This document shows positions 9,343-17,016 of a stretch of DNA of 60,150 nt, piece after piece (within the stretch, counting starts at the first letter, position 1; each line of letters begins with the position of its first letter). The position numbers were made by a program, and so were the translations under genes. The DNA is from Albidovulum sp. (GTDB taxonomy: Bacteria; Pseudomonadota; Alphaproteobacteria; Rhodobacterales; Rhodobacteraceae): NCBI GenBank assembly GCA_015491895.1, contig WFVA01000101.1, positions 1 to 60,150 on the forward strand, given 5' to 3'. The notes beneath the pieces are model-generated. The model saw nothing but the letters and a program-made list of their open reading frames with translations. It was not told the DNA's origin and searched no databases.

Positions 9343-10020
9343 CTATTTTCGAAACAACGGCAGAGGCGACGGGCACCAGTGATCGATCCGCGTCAGCTGT
9401 TCGGCGGTGCAGTCGCCCTTGAGTTTGAACCCCGCATCAAGGCCCGCCTGCGTGATCACCTGAAAATGGACGTGAAAGAACCAATACCCGTTTTCGTGAA
9501 AATCGCCGATCCGGGCAAAGGCCTCGCCGGCTTCGATCTGTTGGCCCTCGGCTGGCAGCCTGTCCTTGGCCAGGTGTCCGTAGAGGGTGTAGAACGGCTC
9601 GAAGGCCGTGCCTTCGTGGCGCAGCAGGACATAGCCCCCGTAATTGCCGTCGCCCGCCTCGTACCCGGCTTCGGCCACGATGGCAGCAAGCGGCGCGTGC
9701 ACCGGGGTTCCCCTGGGCAGGATGACATCCAGCCCGAGGTGAAAGAACCGCTTTCCGCCCGAAAACTGCGGCGTGGTTCCCAGCAGCATCTCGCGGTTTT
9801 CGAGATAGGCGGAAACGCCCCAGGAATGGCCCTGCATGGCCTTGTCCAGCAGGCGCTGAAAGGCGGGCTGGTCGCGCACGTCAATCTGGTCGAAATAGGG
9901 AGAGTTTGGCGACAGGTCGACAAAGAACGGATCGCCTTTCAGGCCATCGAACAGGGGATGGATTTCGATGTCGTCGCTATAGGCGATCCAGGGATAGTGC
10001 AGCATGGGGCAGCCCTTCAT
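9343..10020 (-). CDS. M23-family metallopeptidase-like protein
   Basis: A 225-aa protein with an M23/LytM fold signature: His94-x3-Asp98 (HLGLD), His149 in LYGHL, and His183-x-His185 (HVHFQ). These match the zinc ligands and catalytic histidines of peptidoglycan DD-endopeptidases. There is no signal peptide or membrane segment, which is unusual for an enzyme acting on cell wall, so it may act in the cytoplasm or on another substrate. A second in-frame ATG five codons downstream is an equally good start. Its start overlaps the end of the GMC oxidoreductase gene by four bases, so the two are co-transcribed and coupled. The N-terminal 85 residues do not match a domain I know. Confidence 0.82.
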   Translation of the reverse strand: MKGCPMLHYPWIAYSDDIEIHPLFDGLKGDPFFVDLSPNSPYFDQIDVRDQPAFQRLLDKAMQGHSWGVSAYLENREMLLGTTPQFSGGKRFFHLGLDVILPRGTPVHAPLAAIVAEAGYEAGDGNYGGYVLLRHEGTAFEPFYTLYGHLAKDRLPAEGQQIEAGEAFARIGDFHENGYWFFHVHFQVITQAGLDAGFKLKGDCTAEQLTRIDHWCPSPLPLFRK

Positions 10021-11621
10021 CCTGTGCCCAGCAGCAGATCGGCGGCGCGTTCGCCGATCATGATGGAGGTGGAATTGGTGTTGGCATTGGTGATCACCGG
10101 CATGACCGAAGCATCGGCCACGCGCAGCCCGTCCACCCCGAACACCCTGAGGGCGCTGTCCACCACAGCCATCGGGTCGCCCTCGGCGCCGATCTTGCAG
10201 GTGCCGACCGGGTGGTAGTCTCCGGCCACGTGTTCCTCGATATAGTCCTGCACCTCGGCGCGGGTTTTGACATGGAAGCCCGGCTCGATTTCGTCTTTCA
10301 TCAAGGCGCGCATGGCGGGCTGGTTCATCACCTCGCGGTTCAGTTCAAAGGCGCGGTGCATCATGTTGGTGTCGTATTCGGTCGACAGGAAGTTGCACAG
10401 GATGCGCGGGGCGTCGGTGGGACTGGCCGAGCGCAGCTTGACCCAGCCGGTGCCTTCCACGCGCACCGGACCGCAGGAATTGCTCCAGCCGTGGGTCATC
10501 AGCGCACCGCCTTCGGAATGGTCGATGACCAGCGGGCAGAACTGGAATTCGATGTCCGGATAGGGCGAATCCGGCCCCGCACGCAGGAGGGCTGCCCCCT
10601 CCATGTAGTTTGTCGCCCCCTTGCCCGAGCGGGTCAGCAGCCATTGCAGCCCGACCAGCCCCTTGCGGTCCAGCCGCTGATAGCGGATCGGCGAATCCTT
10701 TCGTTTGGAGAGGTATTTCGGGTAAAGGATCGGGTGATCCTGCAGGTTCTGGCCCACGCCCGCCAGCGCGGTGTTGACGGCAATGCCATGGCGCGCGAGT
10801 TCGTCCTCGGGGCCGATGCCCGAAAGCATCAGGATCTGCGGCGTGTTGAAGGCCCCGCCCGACAGGATGACTTCGCGCTCGGCGCGCGCCAGATGCGCCT
10901 TGCCGTGGCGCAGATATTCAACGCCCGTCGCCTTGGCATTTTCGATCACCACTCGCATCACATGGGCGCGGTCGAGGATGCTCAGGTGGCGGTTGTCGGC
11001 GACATGGCGCAAATAGGCATGGGCGCTCGATGCGCGCACCCCGTTTTCCACATTCATCTGGAAATGGCCAAAGCCCTCGGGTTCAGCGCCATTCAGATCA
11101 TCGCTGAGAGGAAAGCCCGCCTGTTGTCCGGCCTCGAGGAAAGCGGGGTAGTAGGCGCATTCCATCGGCCCCTTGACCACATGCACCGGCCCGTCGGCCC
11201 CGCGCAGATCGCTTGGCGTGCCGTGCCATGTTTCCAGCCGCTTGAACCAGGGCAGCACGTCGTTCCAGCCCCAGCCGTCTGCTCCCGCCGCAACCCAGGC
11301 GTCAAAAAGCTTGGGGTGGGGGCGCAAGAACCCCATGCCGTTGATCGCGCTGGAGCCGCCCAGCACCTTGCCACGCGGCTGATACATGCGCCGGCCCTTG
11401 AGGTGTGGTTCCGGCTCGCCTTCGTAGAGCCAGTTGACGGCCGGATTCTGAAACACATAGGAATAGGCTGCGGGCATCGCCACCTTCCAGAAGTCCCACC
11501 ACGGCAACCGCCTGGGGCCCGCCTCGAGCAGCAGCACCTTGCGCCCCGCCGCCGACAGTCGCGCCGCCAGCGCCATGCCCGCCGAACCACCTCCAACGAC
11601 GATAAATTCAAAGGCTTCCAT
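10017..11621 (-). CDS. GMC-family oxidoreductase (choline dehydrogenase-like)
   Basis: A 534-aa flavoprotein. The N-terminal FAD-binding loop reads FIVVGGGSAGMALAARL, followed by LLLEAGP and the GMC signature RGKVLGGSSAINGM. A second GMC signature, GAFNTPQILMLSGIGP, lies mid-protein, and the C-terminal part has HPVGTCKIG with the active-site histidine and NANTNSTSIMIGE. It should oxidise an alcohol, choline or a related substrate, using FAD. I placed the start at 11621, where GAGGGAAAG precedes ATG; longer frames only add sequence from the overlapping CGNR gene. It overlaps the CGNR gene by 14 bases upstream and the M23 gene downstream. No betaine aldehyde dehydrogenase or betI is nearby, so choline as substrate is unproven. 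Confidence 0.9.
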   Translation of the reverse strand: MEAFEFIVVGGGSAGMALAARLSAAGRKVLLLEAGPRRLPWWDFWKVAMPAAYSYVFQNPAVNWLYEGEPEPHLKGRRMYQPRGKVLGGSSAINGMGFLRPHPKLFDAWVAAGADGWGWNDVLPWFKRLETWHGTPSDLRGADGPVHVVKGPMECAYYPAFLEAGQQAGFPLSDDLNGAEPEGFGHFQMNVENGVRASSAHAYLRHVADNRHLSILDRAHVMRVVIENAKATGVEYLRHGKAHLARAEREVILSGGAFNTPQILMLSGIGPEDELARHGIAVNTALAGVGQNLQDHPILYPKYLSKRKDSPIRYQRLDRKGLVGLQWLLTRSGKGATNYMEGAALLRAGPDSPYPDIEFQFCPLVIDHSEGGALMTHGWSNSCGPVRVEGTGWVKLRSASPTDAPRILCNFLSTEYDTNMMHRAFELNREVMNQPAMRALMKDEIEPGFHVKTRAEVQDYIEEHVAGDYHPVGTCKIGAEGDPMAVVDSALRVFGVDGLRVADASVMPVITNANTNSTSIMIGERAADLLLGTG

Positions 11622-12222
11622 CTTTCCCTCCATGCGCCGCACGATACCGACGCACGCGCGCCGCATTGCCGCATATGCGGCTGTCGCACCATCTGCGCCG
11701 CCCGGCCTTCGAGCGGTCGATAAACAGCCAGTCGCAATCATGCCCCTCGCAGGTCTTGATCCTGAGCGCCGGGCGCTGTTCCAGCAGGCCGGCAAGCACG
11801 GCGGTAATGCGCGCGGCCAGATCGCGGGGCCGATGCAGGGGGATACTGCGGCTCAGCGCGCCGCTCGCCGGATCGATGTGAACGACAGGGCGCAGCGCCT
11901 CGATCCGGCGGGCCACCAGCGCCGCAGCCTGTGGGTCAGCGCCATCGAACAGCCGCCTTGCGGCCTCGCGCAGGGTGATGATCTGGCGCAGGCAATGCTC
12001 GGCCTCGGCTCCGTTCACATCCGGCATGGCCGCGGCTTCCGCCTCGGAAACGAGCCCGGCGACACGCGCCCATCTGAGGCAATCGGCAAACGAGCGCAAC
12101 CGCTCGCCCGGCTCGGCGCCGCTGCGATACTTGACCGTATTGAGAAAATCCAGCGCCGGATGCCCGCCAACCTGCGCAAGCCCGTCGAAAACCGGAACCG
12201 AAAGGGACATCCGCATCGCCAT
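11608..12222 (-). CDS. CGNR zinc-finger regulator (ABATE domain)
   Basis: A 204-aa protein of the ABATE-CGNR type. The N-terminal region begins GGHPALDFLNT, which is characteristic of the ABATE domain. The C-terminal zinc finger reads C-x4-DC-DWLFID, then RRRWCDS, then CGNAARVRRYR, with the defining CGN triplet. Such proteins are thought to be stress- or metabolite-linked transcription factors. It is the first gene of the minus-strand operon leading into the GMC oxidoreductase, so control of its own operon is likely (inference). The gene upstream on the other side is a scar region. The start at 12222 gives the full ABATE motif; the ATG two codons in is an alternative. Confidence 0.85.
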   Translation of the reverse strand: MAMRMSLSVPVFDGLAQVGGHPALDFLNTVKYRSGAEPGERLRSFADCLRWARVAGLVSEAEAAAMPDVNGAEAEHCLRQIITLREAARRLFDGADPQAAALVARRIEALRPVVHIDPASGALSRSIPLHRPRDLAARITAVLAGLLEQRPALRIKTCEGHDCDWLFIDRSKAGRRRWCDSRICGNAARVRRYRAAHGGKDGSL

Positions 12223-12689
12223 GGCCCACCCAATGTAATGCTTTATTGCTATTAACAGCCATTACATTGTCGATGCAATACACGATTCGAAACGTGAGGT
12301 CATCCCGGTCAAATCAGGATTTATTGCCGGAGCAACGAGCCTTCTGGCGCACACGGTCCTGCATGGCCGACTCGCCGGCACACGGCCACGGCAGATCGTT
12401 GCTAGTTAGGCATCAATGGTTGGATTTCGGTCGCGTTGGCGGAGGGGACGGGACCGGGAGCGAAGGTTTTCCGAGGTCAACTTTAGCAAAATGGTCGACA
12501 GATATTGTAGTAAGCAAACCAAGACGGGATACCTCGGTGCCGGTGGATCTGTTCGAGATACAGCTCCATCACGAGAGAAACTGCCTCTTCAGCACTATCG
12601 GCACGGTAGACCCTGTCATCGGGGGGGCTTGTATCTCTTCCTCGCATCAACAAGGAGTATCCCCAAGTCGGCTGCTCCAGCCGTCGCAG
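12223..12689. other. Scarred gene-poor stretch
   Basis: About 470 bases of lower and uneven GC between the CGNR gene and a truncated MoaD/ThiS-like frame. Long open frames cross it on the plus strand (from 12246 and 12416), but their translations look random, with no domain and no ribosome binding site. A short frame near 12294-12408 reads GFIAGATSLLAHTVLHGRLAG and then stops, which may be the tail of a lost membrane or transport protein. The likely reading is deletion or recombination debris plus the promoter of the CGNR operon. No repeat or transposase was identified. Confidence 0.4.
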
Positions 12690-12970
12690 CGAAGGGCGAT
12701 CACAAGGCGCTGTGGCAGACCCAGGCCAACCGCCCCCACCCCACGCGCGCGTTTCTCACCCTGCCCACCGGCGCCACGGTGCGCGATGTGCTGGCCTTCT
12801 GGCAGATCTCGGAAGAGGAAGTCTTTCTGATGCTGCGCAACGGACAGGACATCAACCCCGGCCTCGTAGACGCGCCGGCAAGGCTGGATGTGCTACTGGA
12901 TCATGGCGACGTGATCGCCTTTTCCGGCCCCGTCCCCTACAGCTTCGGATACGGCGCGCCGGTGGTCTGA
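12690..12970 (+). pseudogene. Truncated MoaD/ThiS-like beta-grasp protein, 5' end missing
   Basis: The last 80 or so codons of an open frame resemble a MoaD/ThiS sulfur-carrier fold: FLTLPTGATVRDVLAFW, then VFLMLRNGQDINPG, LDHGDVIAFSGPVP and a glycine-rich end. The order 'threshold phrase GATV-DVL, NGQ, L-DGD-V' is typical of the family. The C-terminus is not the bare GlyGly of an active carrier. No start codon or ribosome binding site precedes the domain; upstream sequence in frame looks random. I read it as a 5'-truncated remnant next to the scar at 12223-12689. It could instead be a short real protein with an unusual start. It converges on tctA. Confidence 0.45.
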
Positions 12971-13045
12971 GCCCGGCGGCGGGCGGCGGCACAAGGGCCA
13001 GCCCTGCCCCGCGCCCCGCCTCCGCGCGCGGCCCCCGCAGGCGCT

Positions 13046-14563
13046 TCAATCGCCCTCGGCCACCCCGCGCATGCGCGCCCGCGCCCGACGGGCCCGGAAG
13101 CTGGGGATCAGCACCAGCAGCGCCGCCAGCACCAGCAGCGCCAGGGTCATCGGGCGGGCGAAGATGAAGCCGATGCCGCCGTAGAGCTGCATGGCGCGGG
13201 CGAAGTTGTCTTCGAGCATGCTGCCCAGGATGAAGCCGATCAGGAGCGGCGCCAGCGGGTAGTCGGCCAGGCGCATGAGCGTGGCCGCCACCCCGAGCCC
13301 CACCAGGATCAGCAGCTCGGTGGCGTTGTTCTGCCCGATATAGCTGCCCATCAGGGTGAAGAACAGGATGAACGGGATCAGGTAGCTGCGCGGCACCGCC
13401 AGGATGCGGGCGATATAGGGGATCAGCGGCAGGTTCAGGATCAGCAGGATCACGTTGCCCACATACATCGAGATGATGACCGACCAGAAGATCTGCGGCT
13501 CGTCGAGCATCAGCCGCGGCCCTGGCGTCACGTTCAGCGCCACCAGCGCCCCGAGCAGGATCGCGGTGGTGCCCGAGCCGGGGATGCCCAGCGTCAGCAG
13601 CGGCACGAAGGAGCCGGTGCAGGCGGCGTTGTTGGCCGCTTCCGGCGCGGCGAGGCCCTTGATCGAGCCCTTGCCGAACTCTTCCTGCTCCTCCTTCGGG
13701 GCGATGTTGCGCTCGACCGCATAGCCCAGGAACGAGGCGATGGTGGCCCCGGCGCCGGGCAGCACCCCGATGAAGAAGCCCTGCAGCGACTGCCGCCCGA
13801 TGACCGGGGCGATCCGGCGCGCCTCGTCGCGGCTGATGCGCAGATCCGAGATCCTGCCGCCGCCGCTCGCCTCGGCCGCGCGCGCCGGGTTGAGCACCAG
13901 GAACAGCGCCTCGGGCAGCGCGAACATGGCCATCGCCAGGGTGATGAAGCTGAAGCCCGATTGCAGGTCCATCAGCCCCATGGTGAAGCGCGGCATGTTG
14001 AACAGCGCCCCCTCGCCCACCGTGGCCATCATCAGCCCGAGCAGTGTCATCAGCACCGCCTTGGCCACGTTGCCGGTGCCGGCGAAGGCGGCGATGGCCG
14101 AAAGCCCGACAACCATCAGCGCGAAATATTCCGCCGAATGAAACAGCAGCGCCACGCTTGAGAGCGCCGGCGCGAACACCATCAGCAGCACCGCCCCGAT
14201 GGTGCCCCCGGCAAACGAGGCGATGGCGGCGATGGTCAGCGCCTTGCCCGCCTGCCCCTTGCGCGCCATCGGGTAGCCGTCGAAGCTGGTGGCCACCGTC
14301 CCCGCCACCCCGGGCGCGTTGAGCAGGATCGACGAGGTGGAGCCGCCGAAGATCGCCCCGTAATAGACCCCGGCCAGCAGGATCAGCGCCGCCGAGGGAT
14401 CGCCCAGCGTGATCGCCACCGGGATCATGATGGCGATGATCGACATCGGCCCCAGCCCCGGCAGCATGCCGATGAAGGTGCCGATCAGGCAGCCGGCCAC
14501 AACCATTATCAGGTTGAGCGGCGAAAAGGCGGCCTGAAGGCCGATCAGAAGCCCTTCGATCAT
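13046..14563 (-). CDS. tctA: Tripartite tricarboxylate transporter, large permease subunit
   Basis: A 505-aa membrane protein of the TctA family with about a dozen hydrophobic segments. The family repeats are clear: GTFIGMLPGLGPMSIIAIMIP near residue 30, YYGAIFGGSTSSILLNAPG near 90, and the second-half copy GFFIGVLPGAGATIASFLGY with LGIPGSGTTAILLGAL. These glycine-proline loops line the carboxylate path. It works with TctB and the periplasmic binding protein TctC in proton- or sodium-driven uptake of citrate-like or other carboxylates. The gene lies 21 bases after tctB and is the last of the operon. The order tctC-tctB-tctA is standard. The substrate cannot be told from sequence. Confidence 0.95.
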   Translation of the reverse strand: MIEGLLIGLQAAFSPLNLIMVVAGCLIGTFIGMLPGLGPMSIIAIMIPVAITLGDPSAALILLAGVYYGAIFGGSTSSILLNAPGVAGTVATSFDGYPMARKGQAGKALTIAAIASFAGGTIGAVLLMVFAPALSSVALLFHSAEYFALMVVGLSAIAAFAGTGNVAKAVLMTLLGLMMATVGEGALFNMPRFTMGLMDLQSGFSFITLAMAMFALPEALFLVLNPARAAEASGGGRISDLRISRDEARRIAPVIGRQSLQGFFIGVLPGAGATIASFLGYAVERNIAPKEEQEEFGKGSIKGLAAPEAANNAACTGSFVPLLTLGIPGSGTTAILLGALVALNVTPGPRLMLDEPQIFWSVIISMYVGNVILLILNLPLIPYIARILAVPRSYLIPFILFFTLMGSYIGQNNATELLILVGLGVAATLMRLADYPLAPLLIGFILGSMLEDNFARAMQLYGGIGFIFARPMTLALLVLAALLVLIPSFRARRARARMRGVAEGD

Positions 14564-14584
14564 GGGTCCGTCCCTCCTTCCGGT

Positions 14585-15067
14585 TCAGATGAAGGCCGGC
14601 ATCGGGCGCAGCGCGATCCCGAGCAGCTGTTCGACGAGATACCAGATGATCCCCGCCGCCGCCGCCGAGACGCCGAGCAGCACCGGATAGTTGCGCTCGC
14701 CCAGGATCAGCGCGCCGAGGCTCAGAAAGCCGGTGGTGGCCAGCAGAAAGCCCGCCGGGCGCAGCAGCAGCGCATAGGCCACCATCAGCCCGAGCAGCGC
14801 GAGTGCCGCGCCCAGGTGATAATCGCCCAGCCGGTGATAGTCGATCTCGGGCGCCTTGCGCGGGCCGGCGGGCTTTTCCAGCCCCAGCACGATCACCAGC
14901 GCGGTGAGGATCGCCAGCACCGACAGCAGCTTGGGAAAGGTGCTCGGCCAGATCGGGTTGCGCTGCATGAAGGGGGGCAGCAGCTGGTCCATGATGAACC
15001 AGGCGGCATAGCCGTAAACGAGCACGATGCACAGGATGACAAGCGCGATCCAGCGATCAAGGGCCAT
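14585..15067 (-). CDS. tctB: Tripartite tricarboxylate transporter, small membrane subunit
   Basis: A 160-aa protein with four hydrophobic segments (about 9-27, 40-60, 85-110 and 115-140), the usual build of TctB. The phrase PSTFPKLLSVLAILTALVIV and the GFLLATTGFLSLGALILGERN block are family-like. TctB is poorly conserved and identity rests strongly on its place between tctC and tctA. It is a small partner of TctA in the inner membrane. A 120-base gap with a GC hairpin separates it from tctC, so it may be translated at a lower level than the binding protein. Confidence 0.88.
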   Translation of the reverse strand: MALDRWIALVILCIVLVYGYAAWFIMDQLLPPFMQRNPIWPSTFPKLLSVLAILTALVIVLGLEKPAGPRKAPEIDYHRLGDYHLGAALALLGLMVAYALLLRPAGFLLATTGFLSLGALILGERNYPVLLGVSAAAAGIIWYLVEQLLGIALRPMPAFI

Positions 15068-15129
15068 GGCGATCTTCCTTCAGATTGGGCGGTTGCCGGA
15101 TGTCTGGTGATGTATCACGCCGCCGCGGC

Positions 15130-15163
15130 CCGCCCGAACGGGCGCTTGCCGGAGGTCGGGCGG
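15130..15163 (-). other. GC hairpin between tctC and tctB
   Basis: CCGCCCGA (15130-15137) and TCGGGCGG (15156-15163) form an 8-base stem about 25 bases after the tctC stop on the minus strand. No run of T follows, so it is not a classic terminator. It may shield the 3' end of the tctC message or reduce read-through into tctBA. Similar hairpins follow the two other binding-protein genes of this window. Confidence 0.4.
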
Positions 15164-15187
15164 ACGGGCGGCGCAGAGGTGCGGGCC

Positions 15188-16165
15188 TCAGAGGAAGCCG
15201 AGCTTCTTCATCAGCGCGCCGATCACCTTTTCCTGCTCTTCCAGGAAGCTCAGGAACTCATCGCCGGGATGGTAGATGTTGACCCAGCCGTTGCGGGCGC
15301 GCACCTCTTCCCATTCCGGGGTGTCATACATCTTCTTCAGCACGTCCTGATAGGCGGCCAGCTTGTCGGCCGGCAGCCCCGGCGCGCCGAAGAAGCCGCG
15401 CCAGTTGACGAAGCTGGCATTGATGCCCTGCTCCTTCATGGTGGGCGCATCGGGGAAGGCGTCCACCCGCTCGTCCGATGTCACCCCGATGATCTTCACT
15501 TCGCCCGACTTGGCCAGCCCCACGGCCTCGGAGAAGCCGGTGGTGAGCGCCTTGATCTCGCCCGAGAGCAGCGCCGCCATGGCCTTGCCGCCGGCATCGT
15601 AGGGGATGTACTTGACGTTGCGCGGATCCTTGCCCGCCGCTTCCATGACCAGCGCCGTCACCAGGTGATCCATGCCGCCCGGCACCGAGCCGCCGCCGAT
15701 GGCGGTGCCGCCCGGGTCGGCATCATAGGCGGCCAGCAGGTCGGCCATGGAGTTGATCGGGCTATCCTTGTTGACGACGATTGCCTCGTAATCGCCGATG
15801 ATGCCGGCCACCGGGGTCAGATCGCGGAAGTTGTAGGGAAAGACGCCGGTGAGCGAGCGGATCACGATCGGGGTCGAATTGACCATCAGCGTGCCATAGT
15901 TCGATTCGGCGTTCTCGATCAGATAGCCGATGGCCTTGCCGCCGCCGCCGCCCGACATGTTTTCGTAGGAGGCGCTGCCCACGAGGCCCGAGCGGGTCAG
16001 CGCCTCGCCGGTGCCGCGGGCGGTGCCGTCCCAGCCGCCGCCGGCACCGCCGGGAATCAGGAAATGAATCGAATCGATCTCCTGGGCCAGGGCCGGTGCG
16101 CCAAGGCTCAGCGTGGCCGTCGTAAGCGCCACGAAGGCGCGGCGAGTGAAGCGTGTGATCTGCAT
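15188..16165 (-). CDS. tctC: Tripartite tricarboxylate transporter periplasmic binding protein (Bug family)
   Basis: A 325-aa periplasmic protein. An N-terminal export signal ends ...GAPALAQ, with an RRAF twin-arginine-like start that may send it by Tat or Sec. The mature part carries Bug-family marks: IHFLIPGGAGGGWDGTAR near the N-terminus (the ligand-binding loop), LMVNSTPIVIRSLTGVFPY, GGGSVPGGMDHLVTALV and FVNWRGFFGAPGLPADKL. It captures a carboxylate for TctAB. It is the first gene of the minus-strand transporter operon and is divergent from the tctD-like regulator; the 175-base gap holds a Pho-box-like direct repeat. Bug proteins bind varied ligands, so citrate is only one possibility. 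Confidence 0.94.
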   Translation of the reverse strand: MQITRFTRRAFVALTTATLSLGAPALAQEIDSIHFLIPGGAGGGWDGTARGTGEALTRSGLVGSASYENMSGGGGGKAIGYLIENAESNYGTLMVNSTPIVIRSLTGVFPYNFRDLTPVAGIIGDYEAIVVNKDSPINSMADLLAAYDADPGGTAIGGGSVPGGMDHLVTALVMEAAGKDPRNVKYIPYDAGGKAMAALLSGEIKALTTGFSEAVGLAKSGEVKIIGVTSDERVDAFPDAPTMKEQGINASFVNWRGFFGAPGLPADKLAAYQDVLKKMYDTPEWEEVRARNGWVNIYHPGDEFLSFLEEQEKVIGALMKKLGFL

Positions 16166-16237
16166 GTCTCTCTCCCTCTGTCACTTGCGCATGTTCTTTC
16201 GGGGCAACCCCTGATGTGCGATATCTAACGGCCGAAA

Positions 16238-16255
16238 CTGTCATGAAACTGTCAG
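16238..16255 (+). promoter_or_regulatory. Pho-box-like direct repeat between tctC and the tctD-like regulator
   Basis: CTGTCAT-GAAA-CTGTCAG is a 7-4-7 direct repeat; the wider unit GAAACTGTCA repeats exactly with an 11-base period from 16234. This form is typical of sites for OmpR-family response regulators and is very close to the PhoB consensus. It lies about 70 bases from the tctC start and 86 bases from the regulator start, so it could act on either or both. Binding by the regulator encoded next door, or by PhoB, is inferred. Confidence 0.6.
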
Positions 16256-16340
16256 CCCGGCAGCGGGCGGGCCAGACGCATCCGCTCTGGTATTTCCGGC
16301 CGTTTCGGGGGATGATCCGGCGCGGGAGGATGGATGCGCC

Positions 16341-17012
16341 ATGCGGCTTCTGCTGGTCGAGGATACCGAGGATGTGGCCGATGCGATCGTGGCCAGCTTC
16401 GCCCGGCGGGGCGATGCGGTCGATCACGTCATGAGCGTCGATGAGGGCAAGAGCGCCATCGCGGTGCAGGACTACGACGTGATGATCCTCGATATCGGCC
16501 TGCCCGACGGCAGCGGCACCGAGATCCTGCGTTTCGCCCGCGATCGGGGCAGCCGGGCGCCGATCCTGATGCTCACCGCCCGGGCCGAGATCGACGACCG
16601 CGTCTCGGCGCTCGACATGGGGGCCGACGACTACCTCGTGAAGCCCTTCGATCTGCGCGAATTGCAGGCCCGCGTCCGGGCCATGCTGCGCCGGCGCGAC
16701 GAAACCCGCGCCGGGCGCATCGCCTTTGGCGACATCAGCTTCGATCCGGCCGGAATGCGCCTCGAGATCGGCGGGCGCGAGGTGGCGCTCACCCGGCGCG
16801 AATTCAGCCTGCTGGAAATTCTGCTGGCCAGCCGCGGGCGGGTGGTGCCCAAGGAGCAGATCCACGCGCGCATGTTCGCCTTCAACGAGGAGGGCGTGGG
16901 GGTGAACGCGGTCGAGCTCTACATCGCCCGGCTGCGAAAGAAGCTCGCCTCCAGCCAGGTGGCGATCCGCACCCTGCGCGGGCTCGGCTATCAGCTGGTG
17001 GACGAGGGCTGA
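16341..17012 (+). CDS. tctD: OmpR-family response regulator (TctD-like)
   Basis: A 223-aa two-domain regulator. The receiver domain (1-115) has the acidic pair ED at 8-9, the phosphoacceptor Asp51 in ILDIGLPDGSG, Thr79 in MLTARAE, and Lys in YLVKPF. The C-terminal winged helix has LTRREFSLLEILLASRGRVVPKEQI and TLRGLGYQL, standard for OmpR/PhoB. GGGAGGA lies 12 bases before the chosen ATG. The kinase gene follows after four bases. Divergence from tctC and the company of a TctE-like kinase suggest that it controls the tricarboxylate transporter, as in other TctD systems. Phosphorylation by the neighbouring kinase is assumed. Confidence 0.92.
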   Translation: MRLLLVEDTEDVADAIVASFARRGDAVDHVMSVDEGKSAIAVQDYDVMILDIGLPDGSGTEILRFARDRGSRAPILMLTARAEIDDRVSALDMGADDYLVKPFDLRELQARVRAMLRRRDETRAGRIAFGDISFDPAGMRLEIGGREVALTRREFSLLEILLASRGRVVPKEQIHARMFAFNEEGVGVNAVELYIARLRKKLASSQVAIRTLRGLGYQLVDEG

Positions 17013-17016
17013 AACG

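Noticed and set aside
10017-11621. Calling the GMC oxidoreductase betA and a betaine synthesis operon
   Set aside because: No betaine aldehyde dehydrogenase, betI or choline transporter is adjacent, and GMC substrates cannot be told from these motifs.
12246-12830. Long plus-strand open frame across the scar region
   Set aside because: Translation is low-complexity and rich in R, S and P, with no family pattern; it is out of frame with the MoaD/ThiS-like domain.
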